A stretch of DNA of 64,000 nt from Tretioscincus oriximinensis (GCA_022410635.1 JAJVDF010000593.1:484895-548894); one strand, 5' to 3'; positions 1 to 11,562 are shown, counted from the stretch's first letter. Translations and numbers: made by a program. The notes: generated by a model from the sequence alone, not told the origin.

Positions 1-360
1 CTCTTGCCCAGTGGACAAATCTGCTAAACCATTACACAGAAATGACCATCCAGTCTCTACTGAAAAAGTTCCAGTGTAGGNGAATCCATCACTGTATGAG
101 GGAGACTTTGCCATGCTTAATAATGCTTACAGTCAGGAAATTCCTTTTAATGCTCTTGGGAGCCACAGCGTATAAATCCATTTCTCTTGCACGTGACAGC
201 ACTTGAGATATTTGTAGAATGCTATCATATCTCCCGCAACCTCCTCTTCTGTAGGCTATGTATGCAGGGATCCTTTAACAGTCTTAAGAAGACTTGGTTG
301 CCAGATTTCTTGCCAGCCTAATAGCTTCAAAAGTTTTTCATGTGATTTGCAACTCATGGG
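1..360 (-). mobile_element. CR1-like LINE fragment
   Basis: Minus-strand match to the C-terminal ORF2 and 3' region typical of CR1: the wording around gatatttgtagaatgctatcatatctcc and cctcctcttctgtaggct is the usual reverse-complement CR1 sequence. It is diverged and runs off the window start. Confidence 0.5.
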
Positions 361-642
361 GTGAATCACTGAAAGGTGAAATGTACACATTTTCCTTCAT
401 GTTCTTCCAGTCACATGAGCTGCTAGACACATATCTTTAGAATAGAAAAGAAAGCAAAATGTGCTCCCCATTTCTGACTGCCTCTTAAGAACTGCAGCTG
501 TGAGATATACCGTCAGGTTGGAATTACTAGTATTGGCCAGGTGCTAGTTGTCAACAATAACAAACAACCAGCTTCCGGTTTTTCAATCTTCTGGCAGAAT
601 CTGTCACTTCTGTCTTTATGCGTATCATTTATATTTCTGCAA

Positions 643-738
643 NGGAGCTAGTACCACTTTGAGACTAACAGGAGAAAAGTTTGTGGCATAAGCTTTCGTA
701 GACACGTCTACCTCTTCAGATGCTGAGGGACTAATATC
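643..738 (-). mobile_element. Penelope-like element fragment with hammerhead-like core
   Basis: Shares ggagctagtaccactttgag, agactaac, ggcataagctttcgtagac and cttcagatgc with the palindromic copies near 21.2, 42.5, 52.3 and 53.5 kb. Here only one arm is present. The minus strand reads CTGAAGA, a short hairpin (GTAGA / TCTAC) and GAAA, in the layout of the hammerhead ribozyme core. The Penelope assignment is an inference from the palindromic structure and the duplications at other copies. Confidence 0.5.
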
Positions 739-1940
739 AGGGTCTGGTATTTATAGAAAAATGTGTATGGGAGATGACAAAGCATATCCAAATGTTATGG
801 CGTATGAACTACAAGTTTAGAAAACAGATAAAAAGCAGAAACTAATCCTCTCATGTGGAAAAGTCCCTGGGGCAACAAGAGGCAATGTCTGATAGTAAAT
901 CAATCAAATACATAACCATTATCTTTGTTAAGCCCTTTGTTGATGGCTTGGAACTTATTTATATTTCTACCTGCTTTTCTACACCGTTTTTTCATGATGA
1001 GAAGTGGGCGCATAGCAACTTCACAAAGTAAAAATTAGCTGCATCAATAGTCCAAATATGAAGAAAGTGAAATGGGAGTTGTTTTTGTGCTGACTGCAGG
1101 GGCTTGCTGGAAATGTCGCCCAAGGAGCAAACCTCCTCCACTACTGGGCCTATGCAGGGTGCTGCCCTCTAGACTGCACCATAACTAGCCTTGGGCACAA
1201 GGATACTTTCTCAGCCAATTTGCATGAGTGTTGTGGGTCACACACAAATCACGTACACTTTATAAAAAAATTCACCCACGTACGAATTCATGTGCAGCAA
1301 CGCATGAGAAAATTTGCCTCACCTATTTCCTGTTTGGTGATGTCAATTCCGACCCTTATTTCCGGCAACGGTGCCCCGAGGGTCAGAAGTGACATCACAA
1401 GTGGCATCACCAAGTTTAGTGTGTGTCCTTTGTGCACAATGACACCCCAACACCGAAGATTTTCAGACTCTGGGCATGAAATTGTTAGCACAAATACATG
1501 AAATTTAATGAAAAGATTAACTGTCATTAAAGATCGAAATTGAACAAGAAAAATAGGACAAAGCTATATAAAACACAACAGAAACGTTTTGCATTGCACT
1601 GAGATTTGTATTACAAAACAAGTGTTGGGAAATTAAAAGCGATTATGAACAATGAGTTGTACAACATAGGTCATTTCCACACCCACTTTCAGTGCATTGC
1701 TTGAGTGAGACCAGATTAAATGAAGCAGTTCACCAGTTATAATGGTCATTTATACTGGAGCAAGGGTTGTCCACACTTGGGATTGCTTCTTTTTTCAATC
1801 CTTCTCTATTTTTTTTCTTCAAGTAAGATTTGAAAGAGAAGCAACATACTTTGAATATACCCACATATTTCAGTCCATTGGCAGGGAACTAAATAGAAAT
1901 ATTGGACTAAGGGAAGATCACTTTAAAAAAAGTCACATGT
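739..1940. other. Intron sequence, no feature recognised
   Basis: AT-rich unique-looking sequence. The segment 1090-1210 is locally GC-richer and may be an old repeat, but I could not assign it. The short ORFs here (for example 1220-1501) lack start context, splice sites or recognisable domains. Confidence 0.5.
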
Positions 1941-2385
1941 TTGGCACTCGCCCCATTTTACCTTTTCTTTCCAAGCTGTTGTGACTCTTTGCGTAGCAAT
2001 CACGATACGTGAGCCCCAGAAGGCATTGCTGCACTTGCCTGACTACAATTGCCAGCATTCTCTGAGAGCATACATACAATTCCCAAACATTCTTTGCAAG
2101 TCAAGAGCCAATGAGTTTTTACAATTTGCACTGCTGTATGTCCCCATCGAGCTTCTTTTCAGACTTTACAAAATGCTGGCTGCTGGATCAGATAAAATGT
2201 GGTGGCTAATTATTACACAGCAAAGGACCTTTTCAGCGAATGGAATGCTGGACACTCATGGCTTTGTGGGGTGGACAACTTGCTGTATGGGCCCTCAAAC
2301 TCAACCTAGTGCAATGCATACAACCACAAGACCTTCACTGTTTAAACCAATCCAGTCAGCCAGGATAATACACTGATCTGAAGAA
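1940..2385 (+). repeat. Unclassified dispersed repeat, family B, copy 1
   Basis: Shares long stretches with copies at 22975-23500, 30030-30584 and (inverted) 39470-39965. Anchor blocks are the gagccccag-aaggcattgctgcacttgc region, actacaattgccagcattctctg, aagagccaatgagttttta and gactttacaaaatgctggctgctg. The repeat is about 450-500 bp and has no coding capacity; the 131-codon ORF here is repeat-derived. The class is unknown (non-autonomous DNA transposon or SINE). Confidence 0.55.
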
Positions 2386-2399
2386 GGTTTCGGAAACAT

Positions 2400-3915
2400 A
2401 ATTGATATTGTTCAGACCAAACTCCTCTCAAACCAGTAAAAATTCATCTCAGTATAATTCAAATTATATGCTGTATGCATTGCATTTCAGGCTTGCAAAN
2501 TGAAAATGTGTTTTATTTACCACACCAACTTGTTATTTAAACCAACAGTTTTGGGGATTTACAGCCAATTTACTTGGTTATTGATTTATTCAGGAACCAC
2601 TATATAGGGTCATTATGGAAAGGCTGTGATGGGTGGGTAGTTTTGGTAAGAAACTGCGAAGATGAGCAGCAAAGGAATCTGATCTCAAACTATCCAATAG
2701 CATTTGGTAGGTGGGGCTATTGTATTTCTTCTTGACAACCAGCAAATAAAAAGGGAGTCTGCTTGAAAATCTCAATAGAACAGCAAAAATAAAAAAATAT
2801 TGTAAAGGCAGGAACAAAGCGAATTAAAACTGATAAATTGGTAAACCAATAAACTGGATAATTGCAGAATAAACAAGTGTCGTATGAATGCAGTCTCAAG
2901 AGACAAGAGACATTCATAAAGTTACATTCGTTCCCAGAAAGAAACTTCGTAATACAGGACTAGCTGTTGGATAATGGATGCATTTATGAAAAAATACATT
3001 TATATGCAAGTGGAACAAGCTACATATGTTCAGGGCCAGATTTAAACTGTATTTTGCCCATGGGCTGTAATTTATTTATTTATTTATTTTACTCTCCCTC
3101 TTCTCTCAGCTACTTTGGGTTTTACAATAATAAAAGCAATAATATTAATATCTTCTTAGTACTACTGGTATCTATTTTTGACTAAATATGGCCCTGCATA
3201 CGTCAATACAATGTAGAAGAGTTTATCTTTGGGGTTTTTTAAAAAAACGTACACTAGTCATATAGTTTTGGGGGAGAAACCCTAACAATGTTCAGTTCAT
3301 TACAGATCATAATTTCCCCCTTTCAGAATTCATATCCCATTTCTGCCTCAATTTTATTAACTACAGGATGGTCACAGAGAAATGGTTTTATTGACAAAGT
3401 GGTGAAGGTCAGAAACTAATTTTATTCCATCTGAGATACGCTATCAAAATTCAAAGAGCAAATGTTTTGGTGGTTTGGAATTCTTCAGAATTAAACATAG
3501 GTTTAGTTTAAGACCCTAAACAAATAACTGTGGCAAAGCTGAGGAACCTTTTGTTACTATATGTTAAAATGGAGTAAGTACATTTATTCAGGTAATATGA
3601 AGGATGCTTTTGTAAAAGAAAATAATCAAAAAATGCTGATCTCACTTNTTTCTTTTGTTAACTTTTACATCTGGTAAGGGGCTTGTATCATGTTTGAAAA
3701 ACCTGACCTCCCTGTGCCTTCTCCACAGGAGTCACCAAACCCTTCTCTAGTCATTAAACTGGACATCCTGCTGAAACGAAGCAATAAAAACAAATGAGAC
3801 ACACCATTTCTATTCAGTCAGAGAAGCAGTGGAAAGCAGACATTTTGCAAAGCCATTATTTACACACATGGAGCTCAAATTATGCATGAACCACCATTTT
3901 CTTGAAGCAGATACC
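2400..3915. other. Intron sequence, no feature recognised
   Basis: AT-rich; only a short TTTA microsatellite near 3070-3090 stands out. No exon or repeat family recognised. Confidence 0.5.
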
Positions 3916-3917
3916 TT

Positions 3918-4940
3918 AACATAAGAAGAGCCCTGCTGAGTCAGGCCACAACCCATTTAGCCCAGCAATCTACCATATACAGTTGCACCTGGGCACAGTC
4001 CCGTAAGCCAGATATCAGGAAGGGGGCCTAAAAATCTGGTGCAGCCCTGGGTTATTCTGTGCGCGCAGAGCATGTGCAGAATTTTTATGACATCAATTCC
4101 TGGGTGCAACAGGGAGTGACGTCAAAATGTTGTGACTTCCGGTAAAATGATTGCCCCCAGGGTAAGGAGGCAGCCATTAGCTTCCTCGTGTACCCCTGCA
4201 TTTTATCTGATTCAACAGCCTCAAGCAAAAGAAGGCAAACACCACTAAAACTGTTTTCAACCCCCTACAAATGGTATTTCAAGAATATTGCCCACTGCTC
4301 CATCCCAGAGGCAGTAGCAAAACATCCATACTAGCAAAGTATTGATAAACTCGGTTTAAGCATTTGTCTAATCCTATCTCAAAGCTATCCAAGCTGCTAA
4401 CTACCAACATCACTTCTGCAGGTAAATTCCAAACAGCAATAAGTACTTTCCCTTCTGTGTCCCAACTATTCTGCACATCAGCTTCAAAGTGGTCCTAGAG
4501 AAAAAATAATTTTCTATTCATCTTATCCATCCCATGGATGCTTTTATACACTTCCATTAAACCACATGTCTTTTCAAGGCTGAAGTGACCTAAACATTGC
4601 AGCCTGGNTTCAGAACGGAAATATTCTAGCTCCCTGGTTCTCAGGGCAGCAGTTTTATTTTTGAGGGGGGAAATTTGAGAATCTGCATTTAGACCAAGAT
4701 AATGGCCTTTTAGGCTTCCTCCATGTGAATAGGAGTTCACTTTTTGAATAATAAGAATTATATGTCGGGGGGGGGGGGGCGGGGAGCACTGGGATTTTAG
4801 AGATGCTTAGGTGGCCAAAAAAAGGTTGGGGACCACTGTTCTAACTTCTTCATCATTCTTCTTTCTCTTTTTTGCACCTTCTCCAGTTCCACAATATTTG
4901 TTGAAGGTGTGGAGACCAGAATTGTACATAGTACACAGAA
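3918..4940 (-). mobile_element. CR1-clade LINE 3' part, with a nested hAT-type insertion
   Basis: The copy begins at its 3' end (acataagaagagccctgctgag, the reverse complement of the recurring ...ttatgttctta terminus) and runs leftward on the minus strand into the C-terminal ORF2 region. The frame 4495-4740 still shows RLQCLGHFSLEK and VYKSIHGMDK, the usual CR1 ORF2 tail. Stop codons and gaps make it non-functional. A 207-bp element is inserted at 4632-4838, and 4025-4195 looks like further inserted or diverged sequence. Confidence 0.75.
4632..4838. mobile_element. Short non-autonomous hAT-like element inserted in CR1
   Basis: The insert is bounded by TTCTAGCT (4624-4631) and TTCTAACT (4839-4846), an 8-bp target duplication with one mismatch. 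Its right end, read inverted, is CAGTGGTCCCCAACC, typical of hAT/Charlie ends; the left end CCCTGGTTCTC is a poorer match. It contains a G-run at 4767-4779. Confidence 0.5.
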
Positions 4941-5199
4941 GAGCCATTTTGGTGTAGTGATTGGAGTGTTGGACTTTTATCTGCTAGTCTTCCAGTTCGA
5001 TTCCCCACTCCTCCATGAAAGCCAGATGAGTGACCTTGGGCCAGTCACAGTTCTTTAAAACTCTCTCAGCCCCAACTACTTCACAGGGCATTTGTTGTAA
5101 AGAAAGCAACAAAAGCTAAATGAGCTGCTCTTTGGTTGGCCACCTTAAAACTTCAGGTATAGGGCAGGATATAAGTACAAATAAATAAATAAATAAATA
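4941..5199 (+). mobile_element. tRNA-derived SINE with L2-like tail, family E
   Basis: The tRNA-like head (gtgtagtgattggagtg, then B box GTTCGATTCC at 4995-5004) is followed by a body (gtgaccttgggccagtcacag, ctctcagcc, cacaggg) and a tail (cttcaggtatagggcaggatataa) ending in (AATA)n. The tail matches the 3' ends of the L2-like copies at 34, 34.6 and 51.1 kb, as expected for a SINE mobilised by an L2-type LINE. An inverted copy lies at 11082-11329. Confidence 0.75.
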
Positions 5200-5829
5200 T
5201 TTTTTTNAAAAATAGTGGTCCAAATGTGGTTTCTCCATAGATTTATAAAGAGGCACAATGACATTTCTCAACCTATTTATTTCAATTCTCTTTCTAATTA
5301 TCCCTACTAAACATACGTACACACATGTATCATTCAAACTTGTTTTTAATGTAGTAATCCCAACAAGAACATGCCTGGTTCCTGTAAAAAGTTCCAAATT
5401 CATGAATTTTAAAGCAGTTTATGAAGAGAAAGACTAATGCAGACTATTATTCTGTTATATAATGCAAACTACCATATTATGTTTGTGCCTCGGTAGTGTT
5501 GAAAGGGACAAATTAGTGGCTTTCCCTCTTCAACCTATCAGGAAAGATGGAAATTATTTCATATGACAGTGACATGTGGGAAAGTTACATTACAAATCTT
5601 TCAATGATAAGAGTTTATAATGAAACATAAAGTTGCAAAATTTTGTCTGTTTTGGGGGGTTACAGTGACCCAGAGTCATCATCATACCATTTATTTATAA
5701 TGCTCTTCCACCAAAGGGCAGAACAACAAAGAAAGTATATCATATAGACATTCACATTAATAACAGAACGTAAAATAATAGTGTACAGTACAATTTAATA
5801 CCNTTATAAAATTTCACACAACATTAAAT

Positions 5830-6250
5830 AAATTACATAATTAAGTGAAACTTTTGGACAGAGGCACAAACACAGAACAGCTGCCAAAAGGGTCTTGTGC
5901 CTTGCAAAGACGGACCTCCTGCAGGAACAAAGTGTCCAGCCATGCAGGAAAAGCAACTGAAGGAAGAGGTGATCTGGGCTGACACCACCAAGCCACCCTC
6001 CGGAATGTTGCTGTTGATCTCCTCTAGCAGAGCTTTCAGCAGCTGAAGCCAAAGGCTGCCATCCTTTATGGTTTTGGGTGTAGGTAGAGTCCAGAGTAGC
6101 CGCCAAAAGAATCTTGGTAGAATGCAGATACAACATTGTCCCACCTTTCTTACCTGCAGTATGAAATGAGAAAGAGCCCAGCTCCTTGGATGCATCTTTC
6201 ACTCTACTCTTCCCTTCTCTGATAATCCCAGAGGAGAAGATGACAAACAA
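5830..6250 (-). pseudogene. Coding-like remnant, unidentified (possible processed pseudogene)
   Basis: Two overlapping minus-strand frames (148 and 120 codons) look partly protein-like, with a plausible frame change between KKGGTMLYLHSTKIL in one and KDGSLWLQLLKALLEEIN in the other. A stretch TCTTACCTGCAG around 6149-6160 could be a splice-like border. I cannot name the parent protein. It ends beside a SINE. It could equally be repeat-derived or chance. Confidence 0.25.
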
Positions 6251-6252
6251 CT

Positions 6253-6520
6253 GGGTATTTATATCCTACTTTTCTCACCTGAAGCGACTCAAAACGTCTT
6301 ACAAGATTATTTTTTGCCCAAAGATTTACATTCTATCTTTCCACACTGTGATGGTCCACATTTATCTAATCACAATTTCTTGCTTTCGAATANCTGGATC
6401 GGCTAGAGCTGAGGGCAGCAAAGGANGCTCACCCCTCTCCATGGGCGACACAGTTAATAAGAGTATATTTTTAAAATCCATTCGCCCTCTTTTGAGCAGG
6501 AAACTATTTCACTAAAAGTA
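6253..6520 (-). mobile_element. tRNA-derived SINE, family D, copy 1
   Basis: Plus-strand reading matches the other four family D copies: cacctgaag-gactcaaa, cttacaag, ttacattctatctttcc, ggctcacccctctccatggg-gacac. The tRNA-like head is at the right end, so the SINE lies on the minus strand. It is diverged. Confidence 0.6.
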
Positions 6521-7269
6521 ATCTAAAGTAAATGAACAACATAAACAGAAAATAAAACACCAAGATTTAAAACCCAAACTTTTCATTTTAAAACTTTCAC
6601 AATCTCCTGTTGCTACCATATTGCTTTTTCATATTAAAGCGATCCTCCAAACTGCTAGAATAGAGGAGGGATGTGACATAATGCAAGATATAATGCTGGT
6701 ATGAAGTATTTGCATTATAGTTCTTAAACTGTCTTCTGTCACTCCATCAGCCTGCAACAGAAAACTCTTTGCCCCATACACTCGTTGGGCTCCCTGCTCA
6801 ATGCACAGAGGAAAGGCAATACCTTTAAACTTCAAGGAGCTCCCACTGCAATGTGGAGAAAGAAAAGATTCAGAGATTATGGAATAATCATCTCCAAATC
6901 GATCAATTTTCCCCTGAAGGTAAAACTGAAAGAAACAAAAAGTTGGAACAGTTTTCAGCTACACTGCTTGAAGTTTAAAAGCAAAGTACCCCCAGGGCAC
7001 ATTGTGGAATGATCCCAATCTCCTCCTCTTGGTGCTTATTAACAGGTCAGAGATCTCCGTTACATTTACACCATTCCCTGATGATATCCCCTGCTAAGGA
7101 TGGTGACCTTTCAGTCCAAATAAAGAATTAGGACATAAAGTTATATTTCTTTAAATAAAGTTTCTGTATGNTGTCTTCCATTTTGGAATTGGACTATAGT
7201 ACATATTTGCCAAAAAGCTCATGTGAGATCTTTTTCTTGTAGATGAAAATTAGTTAGCTTCACTATAAC

Positions 7270-7415
7270 AGGGTTCCCATAGAGCTTTTGACACTTTTAT
7301 GGATGTGAANAAGTGCCTTTGTGCCCAGCAGAGGACTTTTCAAGAGGTGCAGCTTCTAGCCTTTACAGAAACAAAAACTCTTCTTCACACCCATAAAAAG
7401 ATCCAAAGCTCTATC
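7270..7415. mobile_element. Short inverted-repeat element (MITE-like), family I
   Basis: The left arm agagcttttgacacttttatggatgtgaa and the right arm (reverse complement AGAGCTTTGGATC, TTTTTATGG, GTGTGAAGAAG) pair over about 33 bases around a 75-base interior with gaggacttttcaagaggtgcagcttct. The interior and right arm recur at 37495-37600. Confidence 0.5.
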
Positions 7416-7419
7416 TCTA

Positions 7420-8254
7420 TCCTGGATTATATGCGAGAACCTTACAATGCACTCTGGATTGTAGTCTAGTAAATACAGTAGTCTGTTTACACATTTAACT
7501 TATAAACACACTCCAGCAAGAGTGAAGCAAGCTGAAGCAGACTCTTGGAAAGTATTTCAGTGGCATAATTTGGTGCTTTGCTAAACCAGAATATAAAGCC
7601 ACGTTCTGCATCCTACTTTATCAAAAGTGCACAAGTCTAGGTAGACATTCTGAAGCACTTAGCCTAGTCTATCCTCTACCCAATGGCAATGGAGAGTACT
7701 AATGGTACGTATGGTTTCCCTTCAACCAATGCAAATAANTGTGAAAAGTCTTTACACTATTGTGGTTTGTTTATAACTAAGACCATTTCTATACTCGGCC
7801 TTACTTGGATTGGTTTAATTATTCCCGTCTGTTAATTCCACCTACACTGCAAGGATGGAGATATTGTTCATACTGGATCAAAGCTGGCAGAAATGCAGAG
7901 GCACCATAAATATTCCAGTCCACATCACTGACACTCCACAGAGTGAAACCACCCTGCAATACTCTTGTGCCTACTACACAAAAGCAGGGATGAGTGGAAT
8001 AGCCTTGGAGTTCATGTTTTTGAAACTTGCATCTGTTTTGAAAATGGGTTGCAGAGTACATAGGAGAACAATATGGCTCAGGACAGCTGATCTGGAATGA
8101 GAAACTCTTATTGTAGCTCTGGGCCAAAGCAGCACAAATTCACTGTGGACAAAACTGCTTGGTCTGGTTTACTGACAAAAGCTGAGAAGAGTACCATCAC
8201 AGACCACAGCTTATAGGCCATTGGCTGCTTCTATGCAGATGAACAATGAAACAC
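7420..8254. other. Intron sequence, no feature recognised
   Basis: Unique-looking, AT-rich. ORFs at 7819-8127 (minus) and 7855-8100 (plus) overlap each other and have no recognisable domain. Confidence 0.5.
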
Positions 8255-9218
8255 TGTCTTTCTGGTTCCGGTGGCGAAGGTAGTAGNAGGAGAGACGCTC
8301 CGCTGCTGGAACTATGGTTTAACATCTTTTAGCAGCTTTTTAGTATCGGTAAACAGCACCCCACCTTGTACCATCCCCCTGATACTGTTTTACATCCTTT
8401 GTGGGTGAGAGGGGATTAGCAGCTGTGCACTGGGAGCTTAGACATTTATGACTGCGAGACGCTGTAATTGGAGAAGGTGAACCAAGATGGCGATCGGGGA
8501 AGTCGGAAAGAGCGGAGCAGCCCTCTGGTGAAAATGAGAGAAGAAGAAGGGCTGTGGAAGCTGGAAAGTAAGCTGAAAAGTGAGCTGATGACAATGCCAA
8601 GAAAACATCAATTGGCTGCCGACCAGCCAGTGGAGACGGAGACGGTGAGGTGGACCTCCCAAACCTCNGAAGAGCGATCAAGTGAGCTGGGAGGAAGAAA
8701 AAACAGGTCCCCTGTGGAGATCTGGGGCCACTCAGAAGTTGGGAGCCAGGACTGAGAGGACAATGAGAATGCGGAGNACGCCGGGAGGATTGATGCGTCG
8801 AAATTAGCACGGTCAGTACGAGAAGCTGGACCAGAGAAACCGTCAACTTCTGTAACTAAGAAGGAATGTGGCACAAAAAGACCTAGCTATATGGGGTCCC
8901 TTGAAGACCTTCAACAGTGATGTTTTTTCTGAACATTCAGAATTAGCGACTTCTATCAGTGCCTTTGTAGACTCTCATAATAATTTGGCTAGACACCAAG
9001 CCCTGGAACATGGCCCCTTGAAACCATTGCCTTGGCTTAGACCAGGGAAAGTTTTACATCTTATGGACTTTCTTATACAGGGGGACTGTGATTGTTATTT
9101 TGATGCCACTGNTGGGGAAAGGTTTGGGAGGGGTGGCGGAGGGAGAATTTTTAGTTAAATTATTNGGTTAGAGTGGGTTAGGGAGAGGGGCGGTATATAA
9201 ATCCAAATAAATAAATAG
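8255..9218 (+). mobile_element. Composite LINE-derived element, unclassified
   Basis: A GC-richer block of about 960 bp, including ccaagatggcg near 8481-8491 (a motif often seen in LINE 5' regions) and ending in gagaggggcggtatataaatcc plus an (AAATA)n tail like the L2-type tails in this window. It has no reverse-transcriptase domain, so it looks like a 5' region joined to a 3' tail. ORFs of 95-168 codons on both strands are interrupted and overlapping. Confidence 0.4.
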
Positions 9219-10114
9219 TTTCATTGCCTGCCTGCTTACTCACTTATCCAATTTAATATTTATTTATTTAGCATCTACACAGCTTGGGATTTAAGAATTT
9301 GGAGGATCAACCTTTACCACATGCTCTCTTTTACCTTAAGTTATAAAGCAGAGGGCTTGCACTTAATTTATATTAACACCTGCAGTCTATAAATGGATTG
9401 GATCTTTGCTTTGCAATCCCAGATTCATAATGCTTTCCCAATGAAATTACTGCTCCCTCTCTGTTCATGGTGTCCAGGCATAATACTGACATATTTGTTT
9501 TTACAGCCCCACTAAAATGGTTGAGCCTTTACAGTTTCTGTGTTTTATTTTATTTTACCATGTTTTAAAGCAGGTGTCTTTGAGTTGAGAGACGAAGTAC
9601 AAATCAAAGAAATGTATACAGACGGATCACTCATATATAAACAAGAATAATGTGTGTCCTCTGTTTCTGACTTCAAGCATGAAAATAATCTTGTGTTGAA
9701 AGCAGTTTTGTAAGAGAGAAGTTTAAGGCACTAGAGAACAAATTGTGTCTTCTTTACATAGAAAAATATATATTTAAACATTCATGATTTAACAAAATTC
9801 TGCCTTTTAAATACAGAGGGGAGAACACAGCAGAAACGGATAGAAGAAATAAAGTGGCTTCACAAATTGTGGGTGTACCAAAATTAATTGCATATTTCTA
9901 AAGCTTCTAAATGAATAAATAGGGACAAACATTGTGCATAACATGTCCACGATCCTAATTAGGGATAACTGTGAGTGTTCCCCTGAAGTGATAAATAGAA
10001 ACCTTAAGTTCAACAGCACAGTATTTTTTAATATTTATAAATGTTTAATTAAATATTTAACCAGTACACAGCATATACAATGATCATGAAAAAACCAAAC
10101 AATATTCTTGTAAT

Positions 10115-10255
10115 ACTATNTGCAGGGAGTCGAGAACAGGTGAGGGGTTTGCCTTCTTCTGCTTCAGTCTGCCCAGGTGCAATGGCTAGGCCNCTATGTG
10201 AGACACAATACTGGGCTAGATGGGTTGTGGCCCTCTTAAGTTGTTATGTTCTAAT
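10115..10255 (+). mobile_element. CR1-like LINE 3' end
   Basis: Recurring 3' UTR: tgcagggagtcgagaacaggtg, ttgccttcttctg, cccaggtgcaatgg, gggctagatgggttgtgg, ending ttatgttcta. 5'-truncated as usual for CR1. Confidence 0.65.
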
Positions 10256-10504
10256 AATAACAGATAGAAAAACTTGCNCACCAAATCAAAATATCCCAAC
10301 ACAGCATCTGTTCCGTATCTCATCCAACCCTAAACCTCAAACTCAATGACATAGATGCCCTCGCCTTCCCNACATAGATTGGAGGAAGGGGGACGATGAC
10401 ACCTATAGATTCATNCTCTCTTAAGTAGTAGGGGTGAATGGGTATGATAGCCTAACAATTCTTGCAATGAGAATTTATTTGCCTGAGTAAGCAACAACAT
10501 ATGT

Positions 10505-10765
10505 AAGAGAGCTTTAAGAGAGGATTAGANAATTTCATAGAAGTCAAAGGTATAAACAGCTACTAGAATNNATGTCTTGATATTGCNTCCGAGATGGAGC
10601 AACAGNCAGGATTCCTGAAATGGCATTTGCAGGGCATCGAGAACAGGTGAATNTTTTGCCTTCTTCTGTTCCAGGTGCAATTGGCGGGCCTCTGTGTGAG
10701 ACAGAAGGTTGGACTAGATGGGCTACAGTCCGATTCAGCAGGGCTCCTCTTATGTTCTTATATNT
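10505..10765 (+). mobile_element. CR1-like LINE 3' end
   Basis: Starts in the last ORF2 codons (ctttaagagaggattaga encodes F-K-R-G-L) and continues through gagatggagcaacag, gaacaggtgaa, ggactagatgggctac to ttatgttcttat. Several N bases. Confidence 0.7.
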
Positions 10766-11004
10766 TTTTCTATTTTTTTCCTGGAATTACTTATAAAGAA
10801 AAGTAGACTATACAGTCTATTAAATAAATTAATGTTTTCCTTATTTCCATGGAATCCTTGTTTCCAAAGGGGGTGGTGGTGNTTAAGCTAATACTGAATT
10901 ATGTAAACTAGTCAATAATTTCTAACTAATTCCAAGCTTATGGTAATTTTCTAGCCAGTTTTAAAATCATCGTTCATCAATAGGCATTATTTTGGAATAC
11001 ATCT

Positions 11005-11562
11005 TACCATCCACNTGTGGAATTTGCTTCCAGAAGAGGTAGTGGTAGCTAGCAGCCTAGATAGCTTTAAGACAGGTTTATTTTATTTTTTTATTTATTT
11101 GTACTTGTATCCCGCCCTTGTACCCGAAGGTCTCAGGGCGACCAACCATAGGGTGGCGCATAGCTTTTGTTGCTTACTCCACAACAGATACCCTGTGGAG
11201 TAGGTGGGGCTGAGAGAGTTCAAAGAACTGTGACTAGCCCAAGGTCACCCAGCTGGCTTCATGGAGGAGTGGGGAATCAAACCGGGAGACTACCAGGTAC
11301 AAGCCCAAAACTCTAACCACTACACCTATACAAGTTTATAGAAGCCAAGGATATAAACAGCTACTAAGATTGATCTCTTTACACTGCCTCAGAGATGGAG
11401 CAACAGGCAGTATTCCTGAAATACCATTTGCAAGGAATCNAGAACAAGTGAAGATTTACCTTCTTCTTCCCAAATGCAATTGGTAGCCCACTGTGTAAGA
11501 CCAAATGCTGAACTAAATCGGCTCTGGCCATCAGCAGGGCTCTNTTGTGTTCTTATACTATA
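11005..11562 (+). mobile_element. CR1-like LINE 3' end, split by a SINE
   Basis: The left part (11005-11081) encodes W-N-L-L-P-E-E-V-V-V-A-S-S-L-D-S-F-K, the end of CR1 ORF2. The right part (11330-11562) resumes at acaagtttatagaagccaagg and runs to the gttcttata terminus. The gap is exactly filled by the SINE at 11082-11329. Confidence 0.75.
11082..11329 (-). mobile_element. tRNA-derived SINE, family E, nested in CR1
   Basis: Inverted copy of the 4941-5199 SINE: poly-A-type tail first, then atcccgcccttgtacccgaagg, caaggtcacccagctgg, and the tRNA-like head with ggggaatcaaaccggg at the right end. Target duplication ACAGGTTTAT / ACAAGTTTAT (11072-11081 and 11330-11339). Confidence 0.78.
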
